A model generated the notes under the pieces. The model was not told the DNA's origin. It saw only the letters and a list, made by a program, of their open reading frames with translations, and did not search any database. From Caldisericia bacterium (lineage in GTDB: Bacteria; Caldisericota; Caldisericia; JAAYUI01), in assembly GCA_017992475.1 (NCBI GenBank), contig JAGOOO010000011.1:1-45323 (forward strand): DNA of 45,323 bases, read 5' to 3'. Below are positions 16,025-23,797 of this stretch, one piece after another. Every line of letters begins with the position of its first letter. Position 1 is the first letter of the stretch. The translations under genes were made by a program, and so were the position numbers.

Positions 16025-17326
16025 CTATTTTATGCCGAGCTTGATCTTGGAAATGGCATTTCTTCTGTCTGAAGATATGATATGAGTGTATCTCATCGTG
16101 GTTTGTGCGCTTTTGTGTCCGACCACAGATTGGACAATTGCTACAGGAACTCCCTGCCTGACGAGTTCGGTTACAAACGTGTGCCTGAGTGTATGTGTGG
16201 AACCTTCAAGCCCAAATTTTCCAAGGATTTTCTTGGTAATCAGCCAGAGACCTTCATTGCTGAGCCTTTTTCCTTTTGCAGAAAGAAACATTGGGTCAAG
16301 GTTGTCCCTGCGTGTACCAAGGTAGCGAGAAAGCGCAACACAGACTTCATCGCCGACCTCGACAATCTGCTGGTCGCCACCTTTTCTTGTGACCATGATG
16401 GTTTTCGATTCTTCATTGTAGTTTTGCCTGTTCAGGCCAACCAGCTCGCTTCGCCTGATTCCAGTTCCCAGCAAAAGGCTTATGATCGCCAGGTCCCTTT
16501 TGGCCGGGTTTACCCGAAAACTTTCCAGTCCATGGGTTGCTTCTTCTTGAGTGGCGCCATTTGATTCAAGCCATGAAATATGGTTTTTGAAAGCTTTTTT
16601 TCTGCTGTTACCTTCAAAAAAAGATTTTTGCAGTTCCTGATTGTTTATGAATCGGGCCACACAAGCAGATGATTTTTGGTCCAGCAGGATTTTTTTGTTT
16701 TCATGGAGAGAGATGGCTTTGTTCCTGATGTTTATTTTTGAAACAGAAAGTGAGGATATTTCTTCCATGCTCAATCCAAGCATTCTCAGAAGAATAAAAA
16801 ATGAATCCGGGCCAGGCTCTGATTCATAGATAATTTTTTGGATTTTCTTTTGCGTATCATTTTCTTTCTCAGCCTCAAGGCAGAGCTCTTTTATCAACTT
16901 TCGAAACTGGTTTGCAAGCAAAAATTTTGGCACTTTCTGGGTCTGCTTGGGTGGATCAATTGTTTCGGCAGGGTTTGACGGTATGTATCCTTCCCTGTAG
17001 AGGAACCTGAAGAACGTTTTGATGCAAAAAAGCGTTCTGGCCCTTGTGTGTGATGAATTGTCCTGGTTGAGTTCTGTGAGAAAATCTCTTATGTGCAATC
17101 TTTTGCACTCTGGAATGGTGATGTCGTTTTGGCCAAGGTAATTGAAAAAGCGGGAAAGTTCCCAGTGGTAAGCTTTTACTGAATTCGGGCTTTTGCCCAG
17201 CTCTTTTCCGAACCATGAAAGAAATGCCTTAAGATAAGGGTTTTCTTTTTTTTGCGCTTTTGTTTTATTTTGAACAGGAGCCATCGCTACAGCCGGTGCT
17301 CCCGGATGTGAGCTTTCCTTGTCCAC
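16025..17326 (-). CDS. Xer-like tyrosine recombinase with internal duplication
   Basis: The 433-residue product (GTG at 17326; ATG at 17284 is an alternative) has a SAM-like core-binding domain (about 29-124) and a complete catalytic domain with Arg291 ('GTGIRRSEL'), Lys315, 'HTLRH' (His378, Arg381), His404 ('GHKSAQTT') and Tyr413. It is about 130 residues longer than XerC/D. The extra block (about 145-270) contains, at 173-227, a segment that looks like a decayed copy of the first half of the catalytic domain ('FFILLRMLGLSMEEISSLSV' against 'LAIISLLLGTGIRRSELVGL') without the catalytic Arg. The gene overlaps the upstream zinc-ribbon gene by up to 62 nt. No phage genes or att repeats are seen, so a chromosome-dimer or Xer-type housekeeping role is more likely than a prophage. 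Confidence 0.87.
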   Translation of the reverse strand: MDKESSHPGAPAVAMAPVQNKTKAQKKENPYLKAFLSWFGKELGKSPNSVKAYHWELSRFFNYLGQNDITIPECKRLHIRDFLTELNQDNSSHTRARTLFCIKTFFRFLYREGYIPSNPAETIDPPKQTQKVPKFLLANQFRKLIKELCLEAEKENDTQKKIQKIIYESEPGPDSFFILLRMLGLSMEEISSLSVSKINIRNKAISLHENKKILLDQKSSACVARFINNQELQKSFFEGNSRKKAFKNHISWLESNGATQEEATHGLESFRVNPAKRDLAIISLLLGTGIRRSELVGLNRQNYNEESKTIMVTRKGGDQQIVEVGDEVCVALSRYLGTRRDNLDPMFLSAKGKRLSNEGLWLITKKILGKFGLEGSTHTLRHTFVTELVRQGVPVAIVQSVVGHKSAQTTMRYTHIISSDRRNAISKIKLGIK

Positions 17327-17483
17327 CGTGATCCGGATGCTTCAGGTAGCCAAGCATTGATATTCTCTTTTTTGTTTTTTCGTAGCCACATTTTGGGCAG
17401 GATGGTGTTCCTTCTTCTATCTTTACTGTGAACACTTCGAAGTCGTGTCCGCATTTTGGGCAAGTGTATTCATATATAGGCAT
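17265..17483 (-). CDS. FmdB-like zinc-ribbon protein
   Basis: This 72-residue protein starts 'MPIYEYTCPKCGHDFEVF' and continues with 'CPKCG', the two CxxC knuckles of the FmdB/putative regulatory zinc-ribbon family, followed by a flexible Gly/Ser-rich tail that ends in 'GCSDGSCSK'. The function of the family is not established. The gene follows birA by 12 nt and its end overlaps the recombinase frame, suggesting co-transcription. The ribosome binding site is weak. Confidence 0.85.
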   Translation of the reverse strand: MPIYEYTCPKCGHDFEVFTVKIEEGTPSCPKCGYEKTKKRISMLGYLKHPDHGGQGKLTSGSTGCSDGSCSK

Positions 17484-17495
17484 GGTGATAATTTA

Positions 17496-18116
17496 CTATT
17501 CATTTTCAAAAATATTGTCAAGTGGCATTTCGATTGCTCCATCGTTAAAAAGGTCTTTAATGACCTTCATTTTTCCGTGTTCAACCAATTTTAATGTTCC
17601 GAAAGACACGGCCTCGGAGACGATTTTTGCCATCAAATCAAGATCATGCTCTTTTCCAGTTATCTGTTTCAGGGAAATTGCATAAGAAGGGGTTTTGTTG
17701 TTTACATTCAATCCCACGCCAACCAGAACATATCGGAGCTGCCCGGAAACAATTGATGACTGGCAAAGTATTCCACAGAGCTTTTTCCACTCGCCATTAC
17801 AGTCAAAAAGCAGGTCGTTTGGATATTTGATTGTCGCGTTTATGCCCACTCTCTCCAGAAGAGCTTTCTTTATTACCAATCCTGATGCCAGTGCGATATA
17901 AGGAACAAGGTCCAGAGGAACCTCGCGGCGCAGAATTATTGTTGTCCAGAGCCCGCCGATGGACGAAGCCCATGTTTTTCCCTGTCTCCCCCTGCCAGCA
18001 GTCTGGTCTTCGGCAACAATGACAGTCATGTCCTCGGTGCCTTTTTCGGCCAGCTCTTTTGCCACATCCTGGGTTGACGAGCAGATGGGGATTTTTATTG
18101 TCCTCACACAAACCAT
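17496..18116 (-). CDS. birA: Biotin--[acetyl-CoA-carboxylase] ligase, catalytic form without HTH
   Basis: The product has the biotin ligase motifs 'STQD', 'GRGRQGKTW' (biotinyl-AMP loop), 'KYPNDL' (usually KWPND, catalytic Lys kept), 'GILCQ' and 'GVGLNVN'. It activates biotin with ATP and attaches it to carboxylase carrier domains. There is no N-terminal DNA-binding domain, so it is a monofunctional enzyme, not a BirA repressor. I place the start at the ATG at 18116 (206 residues), just ahead of the first conserved strand; the longer frame to 18167 would run over the start of divergent queA. The C-terminal SH3-like domain is short. Confidence 0.88.
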   Translation of the reverse strand: MVCVRTIKIPICSSTQDVAKELAEKGTEDMTVIVAEDQTAGRGRQGKTWASSIGGLWTTIILRREVPLDLVPYIALASGLVIKKALLERVGINATIKYPNDLLFDCNGEWKKLCGILCQSSIVSGQLRYVLVGVGLNVNNKTPSYAISLKQITGKEHDLDLMAKIVSEAVSFGTLKLVEHGKMKVIKDLFNDGAIEMPLDNIFENE

Positions 18117-18156
18117 TCTAGAACATGTTGCAATTTTTGCTATGCTCTTCTCGATA

Positions 18157-19164
18157 ATGGAACTCAAGGATTTTATTTACGAACTCCCCAAGGAGCTAAT
18201 CGCCCAAAAACCCTCAGATGTCCGTGATATGTCGAGACTGCTTGTCCTTGACAGGTCGACAGGAAGTTTGAAGGAAGGTATTTTCAGGGACGTCCTGGCA
18301 TATTTTAAGAGGGGAGACGTTCTTGTTCTGAATGATACAAAAGTCATTCCTGCCAGGATTTTTGGCAAAAAACCTACAGGCGGGAACGTGGAAGTATTTT
18401 TGCTTAAATGGGAGGCCCCTTCGACATGGAAATGTCTTGTAAAGCCTGGCTCGAGGCTTAAAGAGGGGGCCGAGGTAATCATTGATGGACACAGGGCCAT
18501 TATTATGGAAAGAACATCCGACGGCGGCAGGATTGTGAAGTTCGAAATGGAGGACGAGAAAATCCTGGAACTTGGGAAAATACCGTTTCCTCCGTATGTC
18601 CACAATGAAAAAATTGATCCTGGCAGATACCAGACGGTGTATGCAAAGGTCCCGGGGGCTGTTGCTGCGCCTACTGCCGGTCTTCATTTTACAGAACAAC
18701 TTTTGCAGGAGCTTTCATCTAGGGGTGTTTCAATTGTAAAAGTCACCTTGCATGTTGGAATTGGTACATTCAGACCGGTGAAAACGAACAATATTGATGA
18801 ACACAAGATGGAATTTGAATGGTACAGTGTTTCAGAGGAAGCAGCCTCGACCATCAATTCAGCCAAAAAAACAGGGGGCAGTATTTTTGCCTGTGGAACG
18901 ACTGTTGTGAGGACGCTGGAATCTGCATCTGATAAAGATGGTCTTGTTGTGCCTGGTTCAGGAGAAACGAACCTTTTTATAAAGCCTGGATACAACTTCA
19001 AAATTATTGACCATCTGATAACAAACTTCCATCTCCCGGGGTCAACGCTGCTTCTTCTGGTTTCGGCGCTTGCCTCAAGAGAAAAGATATTCGGAGCCTA
19101 TGAATACGCCATTGAAAAGCGTTTCAGATTCTACAGTTTTGGCGATGCGATGCTTATTCTTTAG
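18157..19164 (+). CDS. queA: S-adenosylmethionine:tRNA ribosyltransferase-isomerase
   Basis: The start at 18157 gives the family-typical N-terminus 'MELKDFIYELPKELIAQ' and a 335-residue protein, the normal length; the frame is open much further upstream but that part is antisense to birA. Diagnostic motifs are 'DMSRLLVLDR', 'LNDTKVIPARIFG', 'PPYVHN', 'AAPTAGLHFT', 'HVGIGTFRPV' and 'NFHLPGSTLLLLVSA'. QueA transfers the ribosyl part of SAM to preQ1 in tRNA to make epoxyqueuosine. The 3' end overlaps the 3' end of convergent rpoN by 11 nt. No preQ1 riboswitch is visible in the short divergent spacer. Confidence 0.95.
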   Translation: MELKDFIYELPKELIAQKPSDVRDMSRLLVLDRSTGSLKEGIFRDVLAYFKRGDVLVLNDTKVIPARIFGKKPTGGNVEVFLLKWEAPSTWKCLVKPGSRLKEGAEVIIDGHRAIIMERTSDGGRIVKFEMEDEKILELGKIPFPPYVHNEKIDPGRYQTVYAKVPGAVAAPTAGLHFTEQLLQELSSRGVSIVKVTLHVGIGTFRPVKTNNIDEHKMEFEWYSVSEEAASTINSAKKTGGSIFACGTTVVRTLESASDKDGLVVPGSGETNLFIKPGYNFKIIDHLITNFHLPGSTLLLLVSALASREKIFGAYEYAIEKRFRFYSFGDAMLIL

Positions 19165-20497
19165 GAAGCCGCTTCTTTCTCTCGAGTGAGGACGGAATTC
19201 CCATATCGCTCCTGTATTGTGCGACGGCCCTTCTTGAGAGCTTGATTGAGAGCTGTTTGCCGATTTCATCTGCGATTTCCTTGTCAGTAAGGCACCCCTT
19301 TGCGCAAATCTCTTTTACCATTTCCCTCACTGTCAGATTTGAAACCATGGTCTTGCCATTGCTGAAGCCACCTGTGAAAAAATGCTTTAACGGGTAGGTG
19401 CCCTTTGCTGTTAATACATACTTTGAATTGATAGCCCTTGATATTGTTGATGGGGAAAGTTTTAGCTTGTCAGCGATATCTTTTAGTGTGAGCGGCCTGA
19501 TTTCGGTTGTCGGGCCCTTGAAAAATTCCCCCTGGACCTTGGATACCTCGGTCACTATTCTCATCATGTTTTTTTTGCGCTGGTCAATGGCTCTTATAAG
19601 CCATTTGGCCTCTTGCATTTTGTCTTTAAGATAGTTTGAGGTTTCATCATCTTCATGATTATCTTTCAGTATTTGGGCGTATTCCTGGTTTATTACTATA
19701 TTTGGAATACCGTCCCTTAGTGGAAGCACCTGGAGTTGGTCGCCGAGTGCCCTGACTTGTATTTCAGGTGTTATGTAGTCTGCCTTTGGGGCGTAATTGG
19801 CTCCTGGTGACAGGGAGTATTTCGCAATCCTGTCCCACAATTCGCCAATTTTTTCAGTAGATACGTTGAGGTTCTGGGCTACCTCGCCTATTTTTCTCCT
19901 CTTGAGGTTTTGGTAGTGTTCCATAACCAGGGATATTGCAATTTTTCTGTCTTCTTCATCATCCAGGTCATGCTTGATTTGCAACACCAATGCTTCTTGG
20001 GGGTTTCTGGCACCGACACCAGGTGGAGCAGCTTCCTGAATGCAATTTAGAACTTCCTCTACAGTCCCTTCCGGAACTTCAAGCTGGTCTGCAACTTCTT
20101 CTATCGAGCAGAGCAGGTATCCGTCATCGTCAATGTTTCCAATGAGGAATTCTTTTATGGTTGCTTTTTCCTCATCATCAAATGACAGTTGGGGTTCTTC
20201 CATTAAAATGTCATACAGGGTCTTTTCATGAGATTTTATCTGTTCTTCTGAAAAAAGTCCTTCGGCATCTGTTGCCCTTGTCTTGTACTCGATGCGATCG
20301 CGGATTTCTGCCTCCGGATCTGGCTTGTATGGTTCTTCTTCCAAAATAGGGTTTGATGCCAGATAACCCTGGATTGTTTCCCTGAGGTCGGCGGCTGGCA
20401 TCGAAAGAATTTTTAATGCTTCATGGAGTTTGAGGACTCCCCTGAGGTTTGTCTTGAGTTTGATAGTGCCTGATACACGAACTGATTGACTGGGCAT
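19154..20497 (-). CDS. rpoN: RNA polymerase sigma-54 factor
   Basis: The 447-residue protein has the three parts of sigma-54: an N-terminal activator-interacting region ('LKLHEALKILSMPAADLRET' and 'NPILEEE', less Gln-rich than the proteobacterial form), a core-binding domain ('DIDDDGYLLCSIEEVAD' region, 'PPGVGARNPQEALVLQ'), and the DNA-binding part with an HTH ('DIADKLKLSPSTISRAI') and the RpoN box 'SRRAVAQYRSDMGIPSS'. It recognises -24/-12 promoters and needs AAA+ activators; none is encoded here. It starts 2 nt after yvcK, in one operon with rapZ and yvcK. Confidence 0.95.
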   Translation of the reverse strand: MPSQSVRVSGTIKLKTNLRGVLKLHEALKILSMPAADLRETIQGYLASNPILEEEPYKPDPEAEIRDRIEYKTRATDAEGLFSEEQIKSHEKTLYDILMEEPQLSFDDEEKATIKEFLIGNIDDDGYLLCSIEEVADQLEVPEGTVEEVLNCIQEAAPPGVGARNPQEALVLQIKHDLDDEEDRKIAISLVMEHYQNLKRRKIGEVAQNLNVSTEKIGELWDRIAKYSLSPGANYAPKADYITPEIQVRALGDQLQVLPLRDGIPNIVINQEYAQILKDNHEDDETSNYLKDKMQEAKWLIRAIDQRKKNMMRIVTEVSKVQGEFFKGPTTEIRPLTLKDIADKLKLSPSTISRAINSKYVLTAKGTYPLKHFFTGGFSNGKTMVSNLTVREMVKEICAKGCLTDKEIADEIGKQLSIKLSRRAVAQYRSDMGIPSSLERKKRLPKE

Positions 20498-20499
20498 TG

Positions 20500-21783
20500 C
20501 TACTTCTTTCTTCCTTTAAAGATGATTTTTGACAAAACCCTTGAAAGTTTCTGCACTGAATGTCTTGCAAGGCCATCATCGATGGTTGCAAGATCTTCGG
20601 TCAGAAGGTTCTCTATCAGGGCCATGTCTTCTGGGCTTGCATATAAGGGAGATGCGTTTGATTGGCTATATTTTTCCAATACTTCTTCTGGGAGTGGAGT
20701 GTTGCTGGAAATTACCATATCAAAAATGTCGGCATTTGTATGTTTTTTGATGGCTTCAAGATGATCAAGAATTGTGTAATCATTCGTTTCGCCTGATTCA
20801 GTCATCACATTTGCCATAAAAATCTTCTTTGCTTTTGAGTTTATCATTGTGTCAACAATTGGTGCAAGAAGGAGTGTTGGCATTATTGATGTATAGAGAC
20901 TTCCTGGGCCAACAATAACAAAATCTGCTTCAGCGATGGCCTCTATGACCCTGACGTATGGCTTGGCATAGGGTGGGTTAAAGAAGACATTTTTTATTGG
21001 TTTGTTGATTTTTGGAATGTTGGCTTCACCGGAAACAACAGTGCCATCTTCATACTTTGCGCAAAGTGAAACGTCATCAATCGTGAAAGGAATAACCGTG
21101 CCTTTTGTTGCCATGAGCTTCGAGAGCCTGAACACTGCTTCTGTAAAATCGCCTTCGGTGTCAGTGAGTGCTGCAATGACAAGGTTGCCCATTGAATGTC
21201 CGGCGAGGGAAGAGTCCTGTCCTGTAAATCTGTATCTTATGATTTTGTCGAACAATGGCTGATCGGACAATGCAAGGAGACACTGCCTTATATCTCCGGG
21301 CGCTAGCATTGAAAATTCCTGCCTCAATTTTCCGGTTGAACCACCAGAATCGGCGACTGTGACAACGGCTGTGACCGAGGTGCCGATTGATTTGAGTGCC
21401 AGAAGAACTGGATGGATGCCTGTGCCACCACCGAGAACAACGACCTTGGGGCCACTGCTTTTGGTAATTTTTGTGGAAGGCTGGCCAACTATCCTGAGCA
21501 TCGAGATTATCGACTGGATCAGGGAAGATACGGCAATAGCAGTGCCGACACCTATCATCAACCACCCAATAACAGGCAGGAACCAGGATGGGAGATTGGT
21601 ATTATCGGTAATTCTGGCAAACAGCTCGCCGATCCAGCCCATTATCCTTTGGGAACCCGAGGCCCAATCGAGAGTCAGTATCCCAAAGGAAATGATCATT
21701 CCAGCAAGAAGTGTCAGGAGGAACCACCTCTTCACGCCTGCACCAGGGCGATAGACAATCCTAACGAGCTCTTTGGTTGTCAT
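20500..21783 (-). CDS. yvcK: YvcK/CofD-like gluconeogenesis and morphogenesis factor with N-terminal membrane helices
   Basis: The 427-residue protein has two N-terminal membrane segments (about 19-38 and 68-90) and then a CofD-like Rossmann domain: 'VVVLGGGTGIHPVLLALK', 'VVTVADSGGSTGKLR', 'APGDIRQCLLALS', 'GHSMGNLVIAAL', 'IVGPGSLYTSIMPTLL' and 'NVMTESGETNDYT'. YvcK proteins bind UDP-sugars and support growth on gluconeogenic carbon and cell-wall synthesis in Bacillota; the enzymatic role is unclear. The membrane-anchored form is a known variant. It overlaps rapZ by 4 nt, the classical rapZ-yvcK pairing. Confidence 0.92.
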   Translation of the reverse strand: MTTKELVRIVYRPGAGVKRWFLLTLLAGMIISFGILTLDWASGSQRIMGWIGELFARITDNTNLPSWFLPVIGWLMIGVGTAIAVSSLIQSIISMLRIVGQPSTKITKSSGPKVVVLGGGTGIHPVLLALKSIGTSVTAVVTVADSGGSTGKLRQEFSMLAPGDIRQCLLALSDQPLFDKIIRYRFTGQDSSLAGHSMGNLVIAALTDTEGDFTEAVFRLSKLMATKGTVIPFTIDDVSLCAKYEDGTVVSGEANIPKINKPIKNVFFNPPYAKPYVRVIEAIAEADFVIVGPGSLYTSIMPTLLLAPIVDTMINSKAKKIFMANVMTESGETNDYTILDHLEAIKKHTNADIFDMVISSNTPLPEEVLEKYSQSNASPLYASPEDMALIENLLTEDLATIDDGLARHSVQKLSRVLSKIIFKGRKK

Positions 21784-22658
21784 TGCTTGTCTTTGTCCCT
21801 ATGAACCACGGTTACATCATAGCCTTCCTGCTTTAACCTGTTGGCCATTTCAGAGGCTATTACCACAGAGCGATGCTTTCCGCCTGTGCAGCCGAATGCA
21901 ACGGTGAGATGGCTTTTGCCCTCTTTTGCAAGATATTGCGGGAGGAGGAATTTGAGAAGGTTTGTAAATTCCAAAAGAAAATTTTGTGCCGATTCGTCCG
22001 AGAGAACAAAGTTTGCTATTTTCACATTTGTTCCATCGAGTTCCCTTAAAGATTCATCGTAATAGGGATTGTTGATAAAACGGACATCCATGACAAGATC
22101 AGCCTCAGATGGCACACCATACCTGAATCCAAAGGACAGAAAAGTTATCGTGAGATTGGCTTTGCCACTTTTTATTGTGTATATCTTTGATATTCTGACC
22201 TTCAAGTCCTGTGGGGTGAGTGCTGAGGTGTCAATTATTTGTGTAGCGATCTTTTTGAGCGATCTAAGCAAGAGTCTTTCCCTTTGAATCGCATCAAAAA
22301 TGCTTCCATTGGTGTCCGAGTTTAAGAGTGGATGCTTGCGCCTGGTTTCCTGATATCTGCGGATGAGTGTGTCAGTATTTGCTTCAAGATAGAGCACACC
22401 AACATCTACGCCACTTGCAGAAATGGTGTCTATTTGCTCTTTGAGTGTATCGATGTAGTTTTCTTCTTCCGGGAGCCGGAGCGTTACTGCCATGTGTTCC
22501 ATATTGTCCTTGGCATCAATGCCAAGGCTGACAAATTTTGAAAGAAGCTCGAGTGGAAGGTTCTCGACAGTGAAATAACCAATATCCTCAAAGGCTGCTA
22601 AAGAGCGTGATTTGCCTGCGCCTGATAAGCCACAGACTATTATCAAAGTTCTATTCAT
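21780..22658 (-). CDS. rapZ: RapZ/YvcJ nucleotide-binding RNA-adapter protein
   Basis: The 292-residue product has a Walker A motif 'GLSGAGKS' (9-16), the 'FTVENLPLELL' segment, and the C-terminal 'FLSFGFRYGVP', 'DLVMDVRFINNPYY' and 'FGCTGGKHRSV' motifs of RapZ. Members bind GTP/ATP, and in enterobacteria the C-terminal domain guides RNase E to a small RNA controlling amino-sugar synthesis; in Bacillota the role is less clear. It is the first gene of rapZ-yvcK-rpoN, and no ribosome binding site precedes the ATG at 22658. A long inverted repeat lies immediately upstream. Confidence 0.93.
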   Translation of the reverse strand: MNRTLIIVCGLSGAGKSRSLAAFEDIGYFTVENLPLELLSKFVSLGIDAKDNMEHMAVTLRLPEEENYIDTLKEQIDTISASGVDVGVLYLEANTDTLIRRYQETRRKHPLLNSDTNGSIFDAIQRERLLLRSLKKIATQIIDTSALTPQDLKVRISKIYTIKSGKANLTITFLSFGFRYGVPSEADLVMDVRFINNPYYDESLRELDGTNVKIANFVLSDESAQNFLLEFTNLLKFLLPQYLAKEGKSHLTVAFGCTGGKHRSVVIASEMANRLKQEGYDVTVVHRDKDKQ

Positions 22659-22659
22659 C

Positions 22660-22697
22660 AGGACAGGGGCTTATGTTAACATGGTGGCCCCCGTCCT
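22660..22697. repeat. Long inverted repeat just upstream of rapZ
   Basis: Outer arms AGGACAGGGGC (22660-22670) and GCCCCCGTCCT (22687-22697) pair with one mismatch, and an inner perfect palindrome ATGTTAACAT (22673-22682) extends the hairpin. It begins 1 nt before the rapZ start codon. No T tract follows on either side, so it is a poor intrinsic terminator; it could be an operator or an mRNA structure. Confidence 0.6.
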
Positions 22698-22701
22698 GCA
22701 A
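22673..22701 (-). promoter_or_regulatory. Possible rapZ promoter inside the inverted repeat
   Basis: On the minus strand, TTGCAG (22701-22696) and TAACAT (22678-22673) are separated by 17 nt. Transcription would start near 22666, about 8 nt before the rapZ ATG, with no ribosome binding site. The -10 box coincides with the inner palindrome. The match is moderate. Confidence 0.4.
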
Positions 22702-22723
22702 GTCTTATGCCACAAAAAGATGG

Positions 22724-23647
22724 TTATTTTTCTTTAGTGAACAGTTCTTTTATTGCGCCCAGCGAAGAGAGCATTCCAGTGGCCTCATAGGGAATGAAGA
22801 CCTTGTTTGCTTGTCCATTGGCTATTTCGCCAAGTGATTCGAGGTATTTTACCGCGAGGACTTTTTCATCAATACCCGATTGCTTGATTGCGTCAAGATA
22901 CATCTTTATCGAGCCCGATTTTGCTGTCCACAGGGTTTCCCAAGCTTTTGCCTCACCCTCTGCCTTGAGGATGTCTGCCTGCTTCTGCCCTTCTGCTTCG
23001 AGTATTTTGGACTGCTTGAGGCCCTCTGCTTCAAGTATCCTGGATTGCTTGATGCCTTCAGATTCTAGGATTACAGCCCTTTTATCCCTCTCGGCCTTCA
23101 TCTGTTTGGTCATGGCGTCAACGATTTCCGATGGTGGCTCAATGGATTTCAGCTCTATCCTGTTGACCTTTACACCCCATGGATCGGTTGCTTCATCGAT
23201 GATTGCCCTAAGTTCTGTATTAACCTGAGTTCTAGAGGTAAGCAACCTGTCGAGGTCAAGGTCACCGATGATGTTTCTTATCGTTGTCATTGAGAGTTTC
23301 AGTATGGCCTGGTTGAGGTCGATTATTTCATATATGGCCTTTACCGGGTCTGTAATGTAGTAGTAAATTACAGTATCGATCTCTGCTGAGACGTTGTCTT
23401 TTGTGATGACTGATTGCGGTGGGTAATCCAGCACCTGTTCCCTGAGGTCAACCTCTGCTCTTACCGAGTCAATGAATGGGATAAGAACGTGGAGCCCAGG
23501 CCTGAGGGTCCTTGAATAACGCCCGAGTCTTTCAACTATCATCACTTTTGATTGGTGGACCATTCTTACCGATCTGATGATTGTTGACAGTACAAAAATA
23601 ATTACGAAGGCTAAAATAATGTAACCAATTACGCTCTCTGTGGTCAT
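22724..23647 (-). CDS. SPFH/Band 7 (stomatin-like) membrane protein
   Basis: The start at 23647 (ATG, 307 residues) is preferred over TTG at 23665 because GGAGGG lies between them. One N-terminal helix (about 7-26) is followed by the SPFH domain ('VMIVERLGRYSRTLRPGLHVLIPF', in part; 'REQVLDYPPQSVIT', 'VIYYYITDP', 'RNIIGDLDLDRLLTSR', 'PWGVKVNRIELKSIEPP'). The following coiled-coil contains four copies of an 11-residue unit of the form EAEGxKQSxIL, encoded by 33-bp DNA repeats around 22975-23080. Stomatin-like proteins make oligomeric membrane scaffolds and typically pair with NfeD, as here. It is the last gene of a three-gene operon. Confidence 0.92.
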   Translation of the reverse strand: MTTESVIGYIILAFVIIFVLSTIIRSVRMVHQSKVMIVERLGRYSRTLRPGLHVLIPFIDSVRAEVDLREQVLDYPPQSVITKDNVSAEIDTVIYYYITDPVKAIYEIIDLNQAILKLSMTTIRNIIGDLDLDRLLTSRTQVNTELRAIIDEATDPWGVKVNRIELKSIEPPSEIVDAMTKQMKAERDKRAVILESEGIKQSRILEAEGLKQSKILEAEGQKQADILKAEGEAKAWETLWTAKSGSIKMYLDAIKQSGIDEKVLAVKYLESLGEIANGQANKVFIPYEATGMLSSLGAIKELFTKEK

Positions 23648-23689
23648 TTGTACAATTCCCTCCAATTTATATTTAAAAAATGATTTTTT

Positions 23690-23797
23690 CTAATCTTCAT
23701 CGTCATATATGGCTTTGTCGAAGGCCATATTAGAACCAAACCAAAAACCTAGAAAGATTGCCGAAAGTAATGTGATTATCCAGAAAAATTTTTTCAT
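23690..23797 (-). CDS. Unlisted 35-residue single-span membrane peptide
   Basis: A short frame runs from ATG at 23797 to TAG at 23690-23692 and encodes 35 residues: a basic start (MKKFF), a hydrophobic stretch of about 18 residues (WIITLLSAIFLGFWFG) and an acidic tail (YDDED). It is too short for usual gene callers. Three points support it as real: AAGGA lies 7 nt before the ATG, the start overlaps the NfeD stop in an ATGA junction, and it fills the otherwise empty NfeD-SPFH gap. It may be a small subunit or regulator of the NfeD/SPFH assembly; the function is unknown. Confidence 0.65.
   Translation of the reverse strand: MKKFFWIITLLSAIFLGFWFGSNMAFDKAIYDDED

Noticed and set aside
16025-17326. 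Prophage or integrative element marked by the recombinase
   Set aside because: All neighbours are chromosomal genes, no phage or conjugation genes and no tRNA or flanking direct repeats are seen.
18117-18156. preQ1 riboswitch ahead of queA
   Set aside because: The 40-nt divergent spacer shows no pseudoknot-forming pattern that I can identify.
22660-22697. Intrinsic terminator of the NfeD-SPFH operon
   Set aside because: The stem is strong, but neither strand has a T tract after it; kept as an inverted repeat of unknown role.
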